Below, in pieces: positions 1 through 12,431 of a stretch of 64,000 nt of DNA; the stretch's first letter is position 1, and each line of letters begins with the position of its first letter. A model generated the notes under the pieces. The model made no database searches. It worked only from the letters and a program-made list of their open reading frames with translations, and had not been told where the DNA came from. The translations under genes and the position numbers were made by a program. Where the stretch lies: the NCBI RefSeq assembly GCF_001540865.1, contig NC_033632.1, positions 6,760,141-6,824,140 on the forward strand, given 5' to 3'. The stretch is from Ananas comosus. Lineage: Eukaryota; Streptophyta; Magnoliopsida; Poales; Bromeliaceae.

Positions 1-293
1 ATTAAATCTGAATCCAAAGGCCAAAAAAGTACTTACACTTTTATAATATAAATCAAAATACATATATCTTTATAATCCAAACCCTAATATTCAAAAATCA
101 AAATCTTCCTATTTTCCAAACCCAAATCCTAATATTCAAAAATCAAAACCTTTTCATTTCCCAAACCCTTCCATTTCCAAACCCTAAGGCGATTGGTTCG
201 AGTTATGTAATATTACAAGTATCTCGACATATCCAGGTATCTTAAATTTCGGCGTGAGATTACTACTGATGCTATATTAGTGGGTTTGGTTTA
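1..293. other. AT-rich intergenic DNA, no gene seen
   Basis: No credible open frame. The first 190 bases hold short imperfect direct repeats of the type CCAAACCCTAATATTCAAAA. Related CCAAACC/AACCTT-rich DNA resumes near 1580, so the material between is probably inserted. Confidence 0.5.
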
Positions 294-836
294 GCGTATG
301 TTTGGTTGTTCGTAAGTGATGGAAGTGAAAAAAATCACTTTTCAAAAAGTGGCTTTTGTAAAAGTCACTTTTGAGTTCAAGTATTTGATTTCAAAAAAGT
401 GGAAGAAAAAAAATACAATTTTTATGACTTCTATTATTTGGTTCTATATAAGAAAATAAAAAAATAATTTTTTTTATATGCTTTTTTTTCTTTGTAGATG
501 AGTCTCTTTGTTTTTTTTAAAAAAAATGTGTTGGTTTTTTTTTTATTAAGAAACGGTGGTTTTTTTTATTTTTTATTTTTTATTTTTTGTGGATGGTATG
601 GAAGAAGATTTTGGATGCGGTTCGTAAGTCGCGTAGAGTAGGCGGCCCACTTTCAACTGACTTCGGATTTTTTTTTTGCCGAAGTCAAAACGTGGATTTT
701 AGTTATAATCCACTTTATGGGTTCATTTTTCAAAAGTCACTTACATGTTTACTTTTATAATCCAAACAATCAAAATAATCCCACTTCGTCAAAATACCAC
801 TTTTATTGTTTCACTTACGGGTAACCAAACATGCCC
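294..836. mobile_element. Tourist-like MITE (PIF/Harbinger type), 543 bp
   Basis: The left end GCGTATGTTTGG and the right end CCAAACATGCCC are inverted copies. The similarity continues inward through GTAAGTGA/TCACTTAC. The element is flanked by TTA at 291-293 and 837-839, the 3-bp target duplication expected for Tourist/PIF-Harbinger elements. There is no coding capacity and the interior is poly-T and AT-rich. Confidence 0.75.
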
Positions 837-877
837 TTAATGTAGTAATGTAATACTGGATTGCAATATTTATAGTA

Positions 878-1526
878 TTACTACGTTTGGTTTCAATCTA
901 TAAAATTTAGTAATCCTGACATAAAAATATAGTTTTTTTTCAAAATTGCCCTTATTGTGGTCATTTGAATATTATTTTTCCAAAATATAATTTGCACTAG
1001 TAAATTAATTATATTAATAAGAAATAAAATAAAACGACTAAACATGAAAAAAAAAATTAACGTTGCAAAAAATTAATTTCAACTCATAAAAAAATAAATG
1101 AAAAAAAAATTATTATACATAATGAAGAAGTGATTAAAAAGTATGCGAAAATGGCGAATGGAGGGAAGGAGATCATGATGTAGGAGGACGACACAATAAA
1201 AGATGATAGGTGTTTGTGCGAGAGAGAAAGAAAGAGATAGAGAGAGAGAGAGAGTGCGCGCGGCGTGCGAGAGAGAGAGAGCGAGAGAGAGTAGCGTGCC
1301 AGAGAAAGGGGGGAGGGCGTTAGAGAGAGATGAAAATAATGTTGTTAATTGAGTTTGGGGGTGTTGCAGGGTAAAATTTTTATTTTACATAATATGTAGT
1401 ATTACCGATTTTCAGTAATGCAAGATACACGACCCCCTTCTCGTTAATATTTTCGGTATAATTCTGCTCGATTTGTAATACTATATTAACGACTAGATTA
1501 CATAGTGGATGAACCAAACACAGTAA
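878..1526. mobile_element. Probable second Tourist-like MITE, decayed
   Basis: CTACGTTTGGTTTCAATC on the left and GGATGAACCAAACACAG on the right form imperfect inverted ends next to TTA/TAA. The interior has no gene. A purine-rich GA tract lies at about 1218-1331. The target duplication is not clean, so the boundaries are tentative. Confidence 0.4.
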
Positions 1527-1589
1527 TCTTGATAGAATTGCCTGTAATCCTGTCAGGATAACTCGAAGTAAAGATACCTTAATAGTTAA

Positions 1590-1673
1590 AACCTTAAAAT
1601 AGAACTATTTCAAAACCTTCCCATTTCCTAAAACCTCAAAATAGAACTATTTCAAAACCTTCCCATTTTCTAA
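1590..1673. repeat. 42-bp tandem duplication
   Basis: Two near-identical 42-bp copies run from 1590 to 1631 and 1632 to 1673, each containing AGAACTATTTCAAAACCTTC. They differ at about three positions. Confidence 0.8.
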
Positions 1674-2154
1674 ACCCGCTCTATCTCCAAACCTTAATAA
1701 TTGAAACCTTAAAAGAGAACTAGAGAAGTGGTTGTAGACTTGTGTAATCTCTTATTCATTATTCTCTAAGAGGGTATTTTGATTTATTGTTTTCTCTCCA
1801 AGAACCACAACCTCAAACCTAAGAGAAAAAAAGGTGAGAATTTTTTTAAAAAAAAAATTGAAAATTGAAATTGCTTCTTTGATGTGGTTTTTTTTTATTC
1901 TTCATATATGTCTTTTTTTTTTCTTATTTTTTAAGTTTAGTTTTTTAGTTCTTGTAAGTTGTTTGACAATAGAACTGTCTTTTTTTAAAAAAAATTTAAG
2001 AAATTTTCGTTTTATTTTTCTCTTAATTAGTATTTTAACTTTACTCTCTTAGATCCTGTGAACTGTTGGGCAATGAAACTATTTTTAAAAAAAAAATTTT
2101 AAAATTTTTGTTTTTAGTTTTTTGTATAATAATTTTTGAAATTTGATAAATATA
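1674..2154. other. AT-rich intergenic DNA
   Basis: Poly-T and poly-A runs dominate. Two copies of a TTGT..ACAAT..GAACTGT-like segment followed by poly-T and poly-A occur near 1950-2010 and 2050-2100. No gene is seen. Confidence 0.5.
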
Positions 2155-2390
2155 ATTTTCGGGTTTGGGTTTTCGCGTTTAGAATCGGGTTTTGGGTTTT
2201 TGGTCGGATTCGGATTCGGATTTTCGGTTTCGGATTTTGGATTTTTAATCAGGTTCGGGTTTAGATATGGATTTTTAAAATTCGTCGGGTTCGAGTTCGG
2301 ATTCGGGTTTAGATTTTGAATTTGATAGTCAGATTCAGATTTGAATTTTTAAAAATCCGTCCCGAATCCGACCCCTTGACATCCTAATCC
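2155..2390. mobile_element. Partial hAT-like MITE of CGGGTTCGGGTT type
   Basis: The segment is rich in GGTTCGGGTT/GGATTCGG repeats and ends TTGACATCCTA. It matches the right half of the complete element at 41035-41451, which has an 8-bp target duplication. The left terminus is not recognisable here, so this is a truncated or decayed copy just upstream of the zinc-finger gene. Confidence 0.6.
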
Positions 2391-2479
2391 ATACTACCAA
2401 AACGTCTCTCTCCAGGCCAGAAAAAAAGAACCACATGCACCAAAAAAACCTATCAAAAGAAGCCACAAAAGTAGCACTA

Positions 2480-2525
2480 AGAGAGAGAGAGAGAGAGAGA
2501 GAGACACACACACACACACACACAC
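2480..2525. repeat. (GA)n(CA)n microsatellite in the 5' leader
   Basis: About 12 GA units pass directly into about 11 CA units, 21 bp upstream of the chosen ATG of the zinc-finger gene. GA-rich leaders are common in plant genes, so this is probably 5' UTR. Confidence 0.8.
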
Positions 2526-2545
2526 CACCTTCTTGGGGAGCCCTG

Positions 2546-4572
2546 ATGCTATTCTCCTCATGCAAACATTACGAAATTGAAGAAAGCAAGAAGAAGAAGA
2601 AGAAGAAGAAGAAGAAGAAGAAGCAGCAGCAGCAGCAGCAGCAGCAGAAGAAGAAGAGCATTGATAGTGCAGCTTTTCTTCATGATCAGAAATGGGGTTC
2701 CAGCGGCAGAAGCTGTATTAACAGCTCAACCAGATCCCTGAGAACAGCTCCTGATGAGAACACCACTAGAGCTGCTTCCTACTCTTCTTGTTCCCCTGCG
2801 AACTCAGCAGCAACCATCACTACCAGTTGTTCTTTACCTTCTTCTCTATCCTCTCCTGGTGGTGGGTCTTTCAGAGGAATGCATCATCTGAGGAAGCTCT
2901 CTGGGTGTTATTATGATCAGCGCCATGCTGTGGTTGGCCCATTTAGTTGGGTGTCAAGAGACCCTTCTCTGAGGGCCACTGTTTCCCCTTGCCCTCACTG
3001 CGGAGAGATTTTTATGAAGCCTCAGAGTTTGGACACTCACCAGGCACTTACACATGCAGGTAAATATTAATTTGTAACCAATCTTCTGTTTTCTTTTTTT
3101 TTTTTTCATTTTTTTCCTTATAGAATTCAAGAAGCCCTTTTAGCGTTTTTATGTTTCTTTCCATTTTTTTTAAAAAAATATTTTTTACTATAACTTTTGG
3201 TTTAATTATCAGATTGTTAAAATGGATTCTCTGATCTCTCTCTCCCTCTCTCTACAAGCAATTATTAGTTATATGGAATAATTGTTGGGCTTCTTTATTT
3301 CTTTTTTTTTTTTTTCCTTTGGGCTTGCTTTTGTCCTGTTGATTCCTCCACAGCTGGATGTGTTGCAAATATATTGTTTTATAATAATTGGTCTCTCTCC
3401 AAAAAAAAATTCCATTTTCTCACCCAAAACAAAAAAAATAAAAAAAACAAAAAAAAAAACCCATTTTCCCCCCAAAAAATTGGCAATCTGAAGTAGAAAC
3501 TTAACCAACTAGTGATTAATTCTTTATGGATCTTACTATTTAATTTGTTGATTACCAACTACCATGTTGATTTTAATTTCAGTCTCAGAATTGGGCCCTG
3601 AGGACACCAGCAGGAACATAGTGGAGATCATCTTCCACTCAAGTTGGCTCAAGAAACATGCACAGCCCCCAGTTTGCAGGATAGACAAAGTACTCAAAAT
3701 CCACAACACCTCCAAAACCACAGCTAAATTTGAGGACTACAGAGAAACCATCAAAACTAAGGCCAACAAGCTGCCCAAGATGTACCCAAGATGTATCGCG
3801 GACGGAAACGAACTACTAAGGTTGCATTTGCAATAAAAATTTTACGTTCTGTTTGAGGAAGGACTGAATGTGATTCATTCATTCATTCATTCTGTTCTTT
3901 CAAACTTAGCCATCAAATTTCAAATTATTATTATTTTTTACGATTTTCTAGAAGAAGTAGTTTGATTTTATGGATTGAAGGGCATTCAAGCTCGACCCCC
4001 ATATAAATTTGTATATATATATAAGATGCTCTTTCATAGAATTTTTGTTCATTAATTGCACCACTCACTAACTTAATTGTTAATTTCTTTTCCACTCACT
4101 AACTTATTTCCTGATCCTAATGAAATTGTTCAACATGATACACTAATTACTAATCTTTTTTCGTCGTCGTCGCCGTCGAAAGAACAGGTTTCACTGCACC
4201 ACTATCGCCTGCTCGTTAGGGCTCGACCGGTCGGCTGTGCTCTGCTTGAACCCAAAGTGCAAACTATGCAGAATCATACGCGGCGGATTCGCACCGGACT
4301 CGCTGGGGAGAATAACTACAACAGCGAGCAGCGGGCGGGCGGACGAAACGGTTCGGAGAATGTCGTCGGACGGCGAGCGGAGGGCGATGTTGGTTTGTCG
4401 AGTGATCGCGGGGAGAGTGAAGAAGAGCTGTGAATATGATTGTCAAGAGGAATGTGATTCAGTGGTTAGCTCAAGATCATCAGTAGGGGCTTATTCTAAC
4501 TTAGATGAGCTCCTACTAGTGTTCAATCCTAGTGCTATACTCCCTTGTTTTGTTGTGATATATAGTGGTTAA
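2546..4572 (+). CDS. C2H2 zinc-finger protein with PARP-like C-terminal region
   Basis: Three exons, join 2546..3059, 3583..3820, 4188..4572, give 378 residues. All junctions are GT-AG, and codons split at the junctions restore V (exon 1/2) and R (exon 2/3). Residues about 15-37 are a Lys-Gln homopolymer from (AAG)n(CAG)n. Residues about 149-170 form one C2H2 finger (CPHC, then H-x4-H). The remaining ~205 residues match the conserved region of a plant family with a single finger: SELGPEDTSRNIVEIIFHSS, LPKMYPRCIADGNELLR, CTTIACSLGL, AMLVCRVIAGRV, and the end LPCFVVIYSG. That region is described as PARP-like; enzymatic activity is not assumed. It is probably nuclear, and no function is demonstrated. 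The ATG at 2546 was preferred over an in-frame ATG at 2435, because the intervening codons come from the microsatellite. Confidence 0.9.
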
Positions 4573-5170
4573 TTAATTAATAGCTAGCTAGCTAGTAGAG
4601 CCACTCTTCCAACTAAATGCTTTATCTCCTCAGCATGGTTAGTTACTCTTTAGTTTCTTTCATATGAAGATTTTTTGCTGTTGATCCTAACCATTTACCT
4701 TTACAAATGTTATATATATATATAGCTGATAATCTTCGTGCTATTTTTTTTTTTTCTTGATCTAACTAAATTTTTTTTCTTCTAGCGTCAGAAACTGGAA
4801 TGGAAATATTTCTTCATTAACCTGACGAAGGGTACATATGTATAATGATCAAAGAACAAGTTATAGAATCCATAGGTATGAGAGCTTGTTTGGTCCTGTT
4901 AGAATATCTTAAAAATTGCTGTATAAATTAGAGCTATTTGAAGAAGCAGTAGTATACCTGTACAATTGGAGCTTCTCCTTTATGATCCAAAATCTCTTTT
5001 CACTTTCCGATATATGGCACAGAATTTTAACATGGTTATTTTGCTTGATGCTTGGCTGCATGCCGCATGCTTCTCAAAGTAAAAAAGTTATTTTACTTAG
5101 AAGCCATTTAAATCACGGATCACTAGTTAGGACAAAGTTAAGCAGGGAAAAGAACATAATATCGATCCCT
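4573..5170. other. 3' flank of the zinc-finger gene, intergenic
   Basis: Contains tandem TAGC, a (TA)n run near 4711 and poly-T. No coding signal is seen. It is followed directly by the AGTTA target duplication of the LTR. Confidence 0.5.
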
Positions 5171-5175
5171 AGTTA

Positions 5176-8175
5176 TGTCACGTCCCGTGCCCCGCCTATT
5201 TAGTCGGGTTCAGGCACGCCAACAGACCGCCGAACGGACAGAATTTTTTCTATACGTCCTAGGCGTCGCAATCAATATAATACAAGGAGTTCCAACTAGG
5301 AACAGTATTCAACATACAGATTGCATAAGGAAGTATCAAAAATATAAAACAACTAGCTATTACAAGCATTCAACTCACTTGCATTCTTACATCACATTTT
5401 GCTTACAATCAACTTCCAAATACAATCGATTATTACAAGTTTGTTTCTTCCATTTCAAACCCCTAAGCTAGACTAACTTGAGGTACCGCTATCTCTGGTC
5501 TCGGTGGTAGGGTGCTGCTATCTACGGAGCTACGCCCTTTCCTCCCGCCGCTCATGTGTGAACATGTACCCCCAAAACAATACGGGGGTGAGAACTATTG
5601 TCCATAGTTCCCAGTGGGTACGGCCACCCAAGGGAGAAGCTCAACTCACCAAGTCCAAGGAGGCACTGCAACCATGTTAGTCCAAAAACATCCACAGATA
5701 TATTTATCATTATGTAATTATGCAACTAACAGATATCATGCCTCACAATATGCAATATGAATATTATGCAACTATGCGATCAACTAGTAGATCCATCAAT
5801 ACTTCTTTCAATCCTACTATCTTTAGCTTATGTCCACTAGCCTCTAAGGTTTCTACTACCTTAGTTTCACAATTCAAATTCAACTTACTTCTAAGGTCTC
5901 TATTACCTTAGCTCTTGCCATTTATCACTAGCTTTTAAGGTTTCTACCACCCTATCAAAGCTATCCACCCGACTCGACTTCGAGTCAATCATCCGCGGAC
6001 TACCGTGTACTGGCTGCTACAACAGCCACCGCACCCCATGACTTAGCCCCTTGGCAGCGAAATCGTCGCACACGCCAAACGTAGACTCAAGTCACCTGGC
6101 AGCATAATCCACAAATCGGCTTAACCATTTGGCGGCGAAATCGTCGCACACGCCCAACAATGGTTCAAGCCTCCGGGTGGTGAACTCTGCGCACTCACCC
6201 AATTCCCATTGGTATCAATCTCGGTGGTGAAATCGTTGCACACGCCCTAGCCTTGATACCGAGGTCACCACAAGTCCTGGGATTCCGGAATTCACTTCCA
6301 CATCTCAAGGGTCCGTCTCCAACCCTATACTGTCGACCTATCTAGGTTCGACCCAAAACATTCTAGTGGCTGCTACCACTATAGTCAACAACTTAGGTTC
6401 AACCACGCTAGGTTCTAAGTCATCTCTACCTAGATCTGAACTTCTAGGTTTACCTGTTCAACCTATGTTTAGTAACACTAGGTTCAATATCATTCATGTT
6501 CAACCTATGTTCACGACACTAGGTTAAATGCCACTCGATCTACTTGACATTCTACTTGTCCATTTCGAGTAATATAGCCCACATGTTCTTATTTTCCAAT
6601 GTCAACTTCTCTAATCAATCTAGAGTTATTAACCAAGTTCATATGCCACCTAGCATGCCTTACGATATATAATCATGCATTTTACTTAGCATTACTACTT
6701 TAGGCCAACATGCATTCTTTCAGCACTTTGCGTTATGTCATTATGCATTCTCCTAGCATTTATCACATGCATCCATCTAGCATTTCTATAACATGCCCAT
6801 CATGCATTCATCTAGCATTTTCCTCAATATACCAACATGCATATCTCAATGGTAGGTAATAAACATCAAGCATAATAAGATTCATGCATCCATATTATCT
6901 TATGCAACCTACCACTACACATGTATGCATCAATAATAAACATTACTTTGCTTCGACATGGAAGCGAGCTAGACATTTCGGTGAGCACAACCCAGCTCGT
7001 TTCACTCTCGATTGCTTGTAGTCACTTGCAATCGGCCTCCCGCGGCACACGCCGCCCGGCTCGGCCCGATCTTGCAATTAGTCACCAACCGTGCGTCAAT
7101 TTGCGGCTCCGGATTTTATAGGTCTATAACTTGTTGCCACGACACTCGGGATCCGTTCTCGTAATTTTTGGACGTCGCCTCAGCCCTCTAGGCGGAAACG
7201 AAGCCAAAACGTCTGTTTCTTCAATATCTCCGCGTAGGCTCGACGAACCGCCAAACCGACTTCGCCAACGCGTCAGGATACCTAGCAATTAGGTTTACAT
7301 GGGTCCAATTTAGATCAAACCCCCATATTTTACAAAACCCCCTTTTTAAAGCCCTAGGTTGCCACTATTGCAAGAACACTAAATCAAACCTTAGATTCAA
7401 GCAACTAGCAACCTATTAGCATCCTAGGATTCTATTAAATTCATTTCTAGGGCATACAAACGAAGCTCCAAAGATCTACCATTAAAAGGCATGGAGTTTA
7501 CCTCAAGAGCTAGCTCCGATGGCGAGGAAGAAGATGAGGAAGATGGTGGTCCACTTCCTAGCCTCCTTCTCCTCCAACTCCTCCTCTTAGATCCACTTCT
7601 AGAGAGAGAGGGAGAGCTATCCTAGAGAGAGAGAGAGCGAGTTTTTAGGGCTAAATGTGGGAAATGAGAGAGATGAAGAGAGCCCCCACCTCTATACCCT
7701 CTCATAAGTGCAAAATTGCACAAAACATCCTCAACTATGCAAGCTGCTCACTGCTCCGAACTGGACATTTTCGGGCTACAGGGACCGATCCTTGGTTTGA
7801 GGGACCGGACCCCGGAGGAGCGGTCCTTGCTTAAGGGATCGGACCCCGTAGGTCCAGAAAATCAGCCTTTTAGGACTTAGTCAAATTTCAGCATTTTTCA
7901 GCTTTTGGTCCGTTTTTGCTCGTCAGGCCTCCGATTCATTTCAAATCGCACTGAGACTTTCAAAACATGTTTTCGAGCGTATTTATATTATCTTTTCATC
8001 CACGCTAACGCCGGATTTAGTTCACAGTCCAACATAACCTTTCGGGTTCCGTTTTCGCGCCCGACGCGCACCGAAAACGTCCGAATGCTCCCGAACTTCA
8101 TCGGAACCATCCTAATAGCTTCTCTAACTTAGTATACCCAGTAACTTCATAATTTTAGAAGTTCGGTATGCTACA
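5176..8175 (-). mobile_element. Solo LTR of a Gypsy-type retrotransposon, 3.0 kb
   Basis: Begins TGTCACGTCCCG and ends GGTATGCTACA, giving TG...CA termini. It is flanked by a perfect 5-bp duplication, AGTTA, at 5171-5175 and 8176-8180. There is no tRNA primer site, no polypurine tract and no retroviral gene inside, so it looks like a solo LTR left by LTR-LTR recombination. The start and several internal blocks, such as GTGAGAACTATTGTCCATAG near 5588, resemble the LTRs at 28237 and 35780. The strand is inferred from the Gypsy element that shares this LTR polarity. Confidence 0.85.
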
Positions 8176-8180
8176 AGTTA

Positions 8181-8721
8181 TCTGTCTCTATCAGTCGTAT
8201 ATACCACTGTAACTTTCTAAAAAAATGACTCATTCTACATACAATGTCACGTATTGTTCAACTCATCCACAAACAAAGAATTAAAACAGAAGAAATTAAT
8301 CTAAATAAAAGAGATTATTAATTAATTTATCCACCACGTACGGATGGATAAAACCCCAAACAAGCTACAGTAAATAATAATAAACATATTGATAGGACGA
8401 GTTACAGTAAATTAGCTGATCGACATGCAATTAATCCTGTTCCTGTCCTGTATAATTTGTTACTAATGCTGCTGCGGCGTAATAATTTCATCAGTGTATT
8501 GCAGGTTCTGCGTCTTATTAGCCGCTTGTTTTATATCGCTGTCTCTTTGTGCGCGTCTTGGATGTCTTGTTGGAGGACTTTTGAAAAGAAAAATAATGTC
8601 CCTGTGTGACTTGTTTTTCTTTTATATATACAGAGATATGCTGCATCCACCACTTGAGCCTTGTGGTTGTATGCACGTGGTTGTCCTTTCAGGCGGTGTT
8701 TGATTTCTTAAAAAAAAAATA
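8181..8721. other. Intergenic DNA, nothing recognised
   Basis: Short open frames only, with no similarity recognised on either strand. Confidence 0.4.
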
Positions 8722-9050
8722 GGGTAAACCTTGGATACCATTTTTGTGATTTGGTATTTTATCACTTTATAGTTTAAAGTATAACAATTTTGTATTCTAT
8801 GGTTTAATTTTTTTTCTTTTCGCTAGCTTCTTCGTTAATTTTTCATTAAATCATATACAAAAAACTTCAGATACCCCGCATATAGTTTATCGAATATTCA
8901 CTTTAGTTTTAACTTTGTCACTAATTTAACGAAAAAAATTAGTGGAGGGAATAACAAAAAGAGAAAAATAAAACCAGATACACATTAAACTATATTGGAT
9001 ACTAAAGTGAGAAAGTGCGAAACCACATGATAGTATTTGAAGTTTTTCCA
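8722..9050. mobile_element. MITE-like inverted-repeat element, copy 1
   Basis: The left end, around GGTAAACCTTGGATACCA, and the right end, around AAACCACATGATAGTATTTG, are imperfect inverted repeats. Both ends resemble those of the neighbouring element at 9152-10024. No gene and no clear target duplication. Confidence 0.5.
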
Positions 9051-9151
9051 AAAAAATATGCTGGAGCCTAGAAGTAGTTTTCTGGCTTAAAAAATAATCT
9101 TAATTTTATCTGTTTGATTCTATGTAAACATACGTAGTTTCTTTATTTTAA

Positions 9152-10024
9152 TGGTAAATTTTAAATACCACCTCTGTAGTTTCGCATTTTCTCACTTTAG
9201 TACCCTATGGTTTAAAGTGTATTAAATTAGTGTCCCGTGGCACTACAACAGAATTAGGTTATAGGGACACATGTTTGGGACACTTTTGTCTAAGTGTCCC
9301 ATTTATGTCAAAATTTTAAAAAACATCTATTAATCCCTAAATATAAAGCCGAATCCAATAAAAAATAAAAGGTTACTATACTCAACCCACCCAACCCAAC
9401 CCATTTAGCCCGATTCCAAACAGAAAGGAAAAAAAAAAAGAAAAATCGATTACCATCTCTCTTTCTCTGCTCACTCAATCTACTGAAATCCTAGACGAAG
9501 GGTCCTTACCTCTCGTCCTCCTCCGCCGTCACAGCCAACGAGATAGAGTTCCGACGGTTGCTAAATGCTTAAATAAGTGTTGCTAAATTAGCAGCACTTT
9601 TTTAGATTATAGCGACACTCTTTAACTGTCGCTATATATCTAGCGATCCCACATATAGCAACACTTTTTAAAAGTGTCGGTAATTTAGCCAGTAACATTT
9701 TTTTTGACCTATACCAATATTTAAAAGTGTCGCTATAGACCGTTTTTGTTGTAGTGTAGTTTCATTTTTATCTCTTTGTCAGTTTTTTCATTAATATTTC
9801 GTTAAATTATATACAAAAAAAACTTCAGATATCCGATCTAAGTTTATCGAATATTCACTTTAGTACTCTTTAGTTTTAACTTTGTCACTAATTTAACGAA
9901 AAAAATAGTGGAATCAATAATAAAATAATAAATATGAAACTACGGGGCACTAAATTATATACTTTAACCCACAGGGTACTAAAATGAGAAAGTGTAAAAC
10001 CGCAGGGGTGGTATTTGAAGTTTT
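9152..10024. mobile_element. MITE-like element, copy 2, split by a CACTA element
   Basis: The left ATACCACCTCTGTAGTTT and the right inverse, around AAACCGCAGGGGTGGTATTT, form terminal inverted repeats of about 80 bp. The interior continues across the CACTA insertion at 9241-9756. Noncoding. Confidence 0.6.
9241..9756. mobile_element. Small non-autonomous CACTA (En/Spm) element, 516 bp
   Basis: Starts CACTACAACA and ends TGTTGTAGTG, perfect 10-bp termini diagnostic of the CACTA superfamily. Subterminal repeats of the type AAAGTGTCGCTATA are visible. The 3-bp flanks are TGG and TAG, a duplication with one mismatch. It sits inside the MITE at 9152-10024. Confidence 0.85.
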
Positions 10025-11754
10025 TTCTTTTTTTAAAGCAAAGAGAAATTTGAGAATTTATGAGAAGAAATGTGTTTTCGTTTTTCAATATTTTTTTCTA
10101 GAAAATAAAAATTATGAAAATAATGTTTTTCATAAAAATTGTGTTTTCCAAATTAATTTTCTAATATTTTTCAAGGAACCAAACAGTAAAAAACTTATGA
10201 TTTAAAAATCAGGTGTAACAAAGCAGTTTGACTGGCTCGACTATGAACCTAGTTTATACAGCTATTTAATTTGGTTCAACTCTTTGAGCGAGATAATTTA
10301 AAAAATTATTTTGAATCGTTTGAACCAACGGTCCAACTATCGAACCTATGGAGTAATGCAGTTTTTTAATCAAACCAGCCAGATTTTATAGATCAAGTCA
10401 TATTAAATCGAACAGCTTAAAAGCAACTTGGCTTATTCTATTTTCTATTAGTACGGATTTGTCTTATAAGAAGTAAAACTTGCAAAACTAATATACATCT
10501 ACTTAATTTGATCTAAAAGTCAGTATTTATAATTAAATATAATACTAGAATAATTATAATAATATATAAATTTCTATATAATAAAATTAAAAATAATAAT
10601 TAAATATTTTTGACATCCTTCTAACCTCATTGGTACTAGTAATATTTTTGTATCGCTGTTCGATCCGACTTTTAAAACAGTGTGAAAAATTTGAATACTA
10701 AGAACTGTTTAGGAAAGAACATGGGTAAAATTGTTTGGAGAACCCTCAACAATAATAGGGCATTCTAAGAGGAACTGATATTAATAATATTATTATAGGT
10801 AAAAATGTACAGAACTTATTTGAAGTATAGATCCTTTTGAATTGGCTATCCAATCTTTCAAAATTTTAATTTTTTTTTTTATCCAACCTATCAAATTATT
10901 TGATTTGAATCTATCAACAGTTCTTTAACTTTAATTAATTTATAGCTGCGGAAATCAGATAAGTTCCGTATGATTTTACCTAAATTTTATAAGAACAACT
11001 AATTTTCAACAAATAAGTACAAGTTAAATTAGCTGATTATTATCTAGAATAAATTTTAATAGGTCAGAAATTCGAACTTATGTATGCGTTTTAAAAATAG
11101 GACGTTCAAGTTCAAGTTCGATCGAGTTCGAGTTCGAGTTCGATACCTCCGCTACACATGCAATAGCATAGGTTCTTGGAGATCCTCAAGTTTGCGGCCT
11201 ATGGAAAAGAAATTTTTAATGTGAGTTTAATTGCTTGTCGATATTTAAAAAGGGGCTGTTATGTAAATTAATCTAGGTTCCTAGGATTAAATAATTCTCA
11301 TTTGATATATGTGGTTGCTTTCAAGTAAAACTTCAGCTTTAGTTATTCCGATTAGATTAATTATTTACTTTAAATAAATTAAAAATTTTATTGAATTATA
11401 GCAATTTCAGTAGATTTAACGGTTTTTATATTAATGGTTAACGTGGATGATGGTCACAAAATAATTAATTCTAAAATAGCTCGAATAAATAAAAAAACGA
11501 AAGTCAAGTCGATGTTAATAAAATAATATAAAGCTAATGAATTATTTCATGCATGGTGGGCACCCCATGGATCCTTCTTACTCACACAAACTTAATTATA
11601 GTTGTGTTCTCTAGTTAATTTCAAATAGCAAGATCGATTTTGTAATGCTTTGCTTTCTGATGACACTATATTGATTATTGATTATGACTCATGATGCTGC
11701 ATTGACTATTCTGCCATGTTACTATTATATTAAAGATGCATATCATTAAGTCAA
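10025..11754. other. AT-rich intergenic DNA, nothing recognised
   Basis: No coding frame of interest on either strand. Near 11107 there is a short GTTCGAGTTCGAGTTCGAG simple repeat. Otherwise featureless. Confidence 0.4.
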
Positions 11755-11760
11755 ACTAGG

Positions 11761-12275
11761 CGTTAATAGCACCAAATCATTAGTGCTATTAGATTTTCGG
11801 GCTTTGGATAAAGGAGTGTGCGGTTAAGATGATAGTGATTCCCTAGTCACCATTTGGTTCAGGATTAAGGGGTGGAATAACCCTTTAACCCTGAAGTTAT
11901 TCCCAAACATCCAATTTGAGGGGTGGGGTTAGCTAACCCAACCCTATCACAGCCAAACATTATTTTCTATTTATAATAACCTACTATCCTTCTTATCCCA
12001 CTTACTCCAACCAAATACTATTTTATCTATACCTGGACTAAACTCAATTTTCAACCAAATACAAAATTACTCTAACCCCATCTTAACCCTAAACTTAACC
12101 ATATTCCTGGAATAACAAATTTTTACTCCGAACCAAACGGTAGCCTAGGGTTTAGTGGGCGGTTGTTGGAATGATATGATCTAAGGGATGAAAATGATCA
12201 AAAGGATGGATTTCACGATTAAAAATCTAGTAGCACCAGGTGCTTGATACCGTTGATAGTATTGTAGTTGGACTC
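11761..12275. mobile_element. Decayed TA-type small element, split by a MITE
   Basis: Carries the same internal signature (GTGCGGTTAAGATGATAGTG, then GATATGATCTAAGGG) as the elements at 13617, 13881 and 14149. It also has the inverted motif CACCAAATCATTAGTGC/GCACCAGGTGCTTG at its ends. It is interrupted at 11847-12143. Confidence 0.6.
11847..12143. mobile_element. MITE, 297 bp, in a decayed element
   Basis: The ends TCACCATTTGGTTC and GAACCAAACGGTAG are inverted copies. The flanks CCTAG at 11842-11846 and 12144-12148 form a target duplication. Removing the MITE restores the CCCTAGGGTT-type sequence present in the sister elements, which confirms the insertion. Confidence 0.7.
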
Positions 12276-12431
12276 TTATTCAGTCAACTTTATTAAATTT
12301 TGGTGTTTAATCACAATTGCTAGAAGCGTACTAGGAAAAGGTGGTAGTGGCCACAGCCACTAAAATTTCGTAAAATTGCATTTAAATTTTATATCATAAA
12401 TTCTAAATTACACGAAGTAAATAGGTTATAG

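Noticed and set aside
2435..2545. Earlier in-frame ATG of the zinc-finger gene
   Set aside because: The added residues are RERERE and THTHTH from the microsatellite, typical of untranslated leader.
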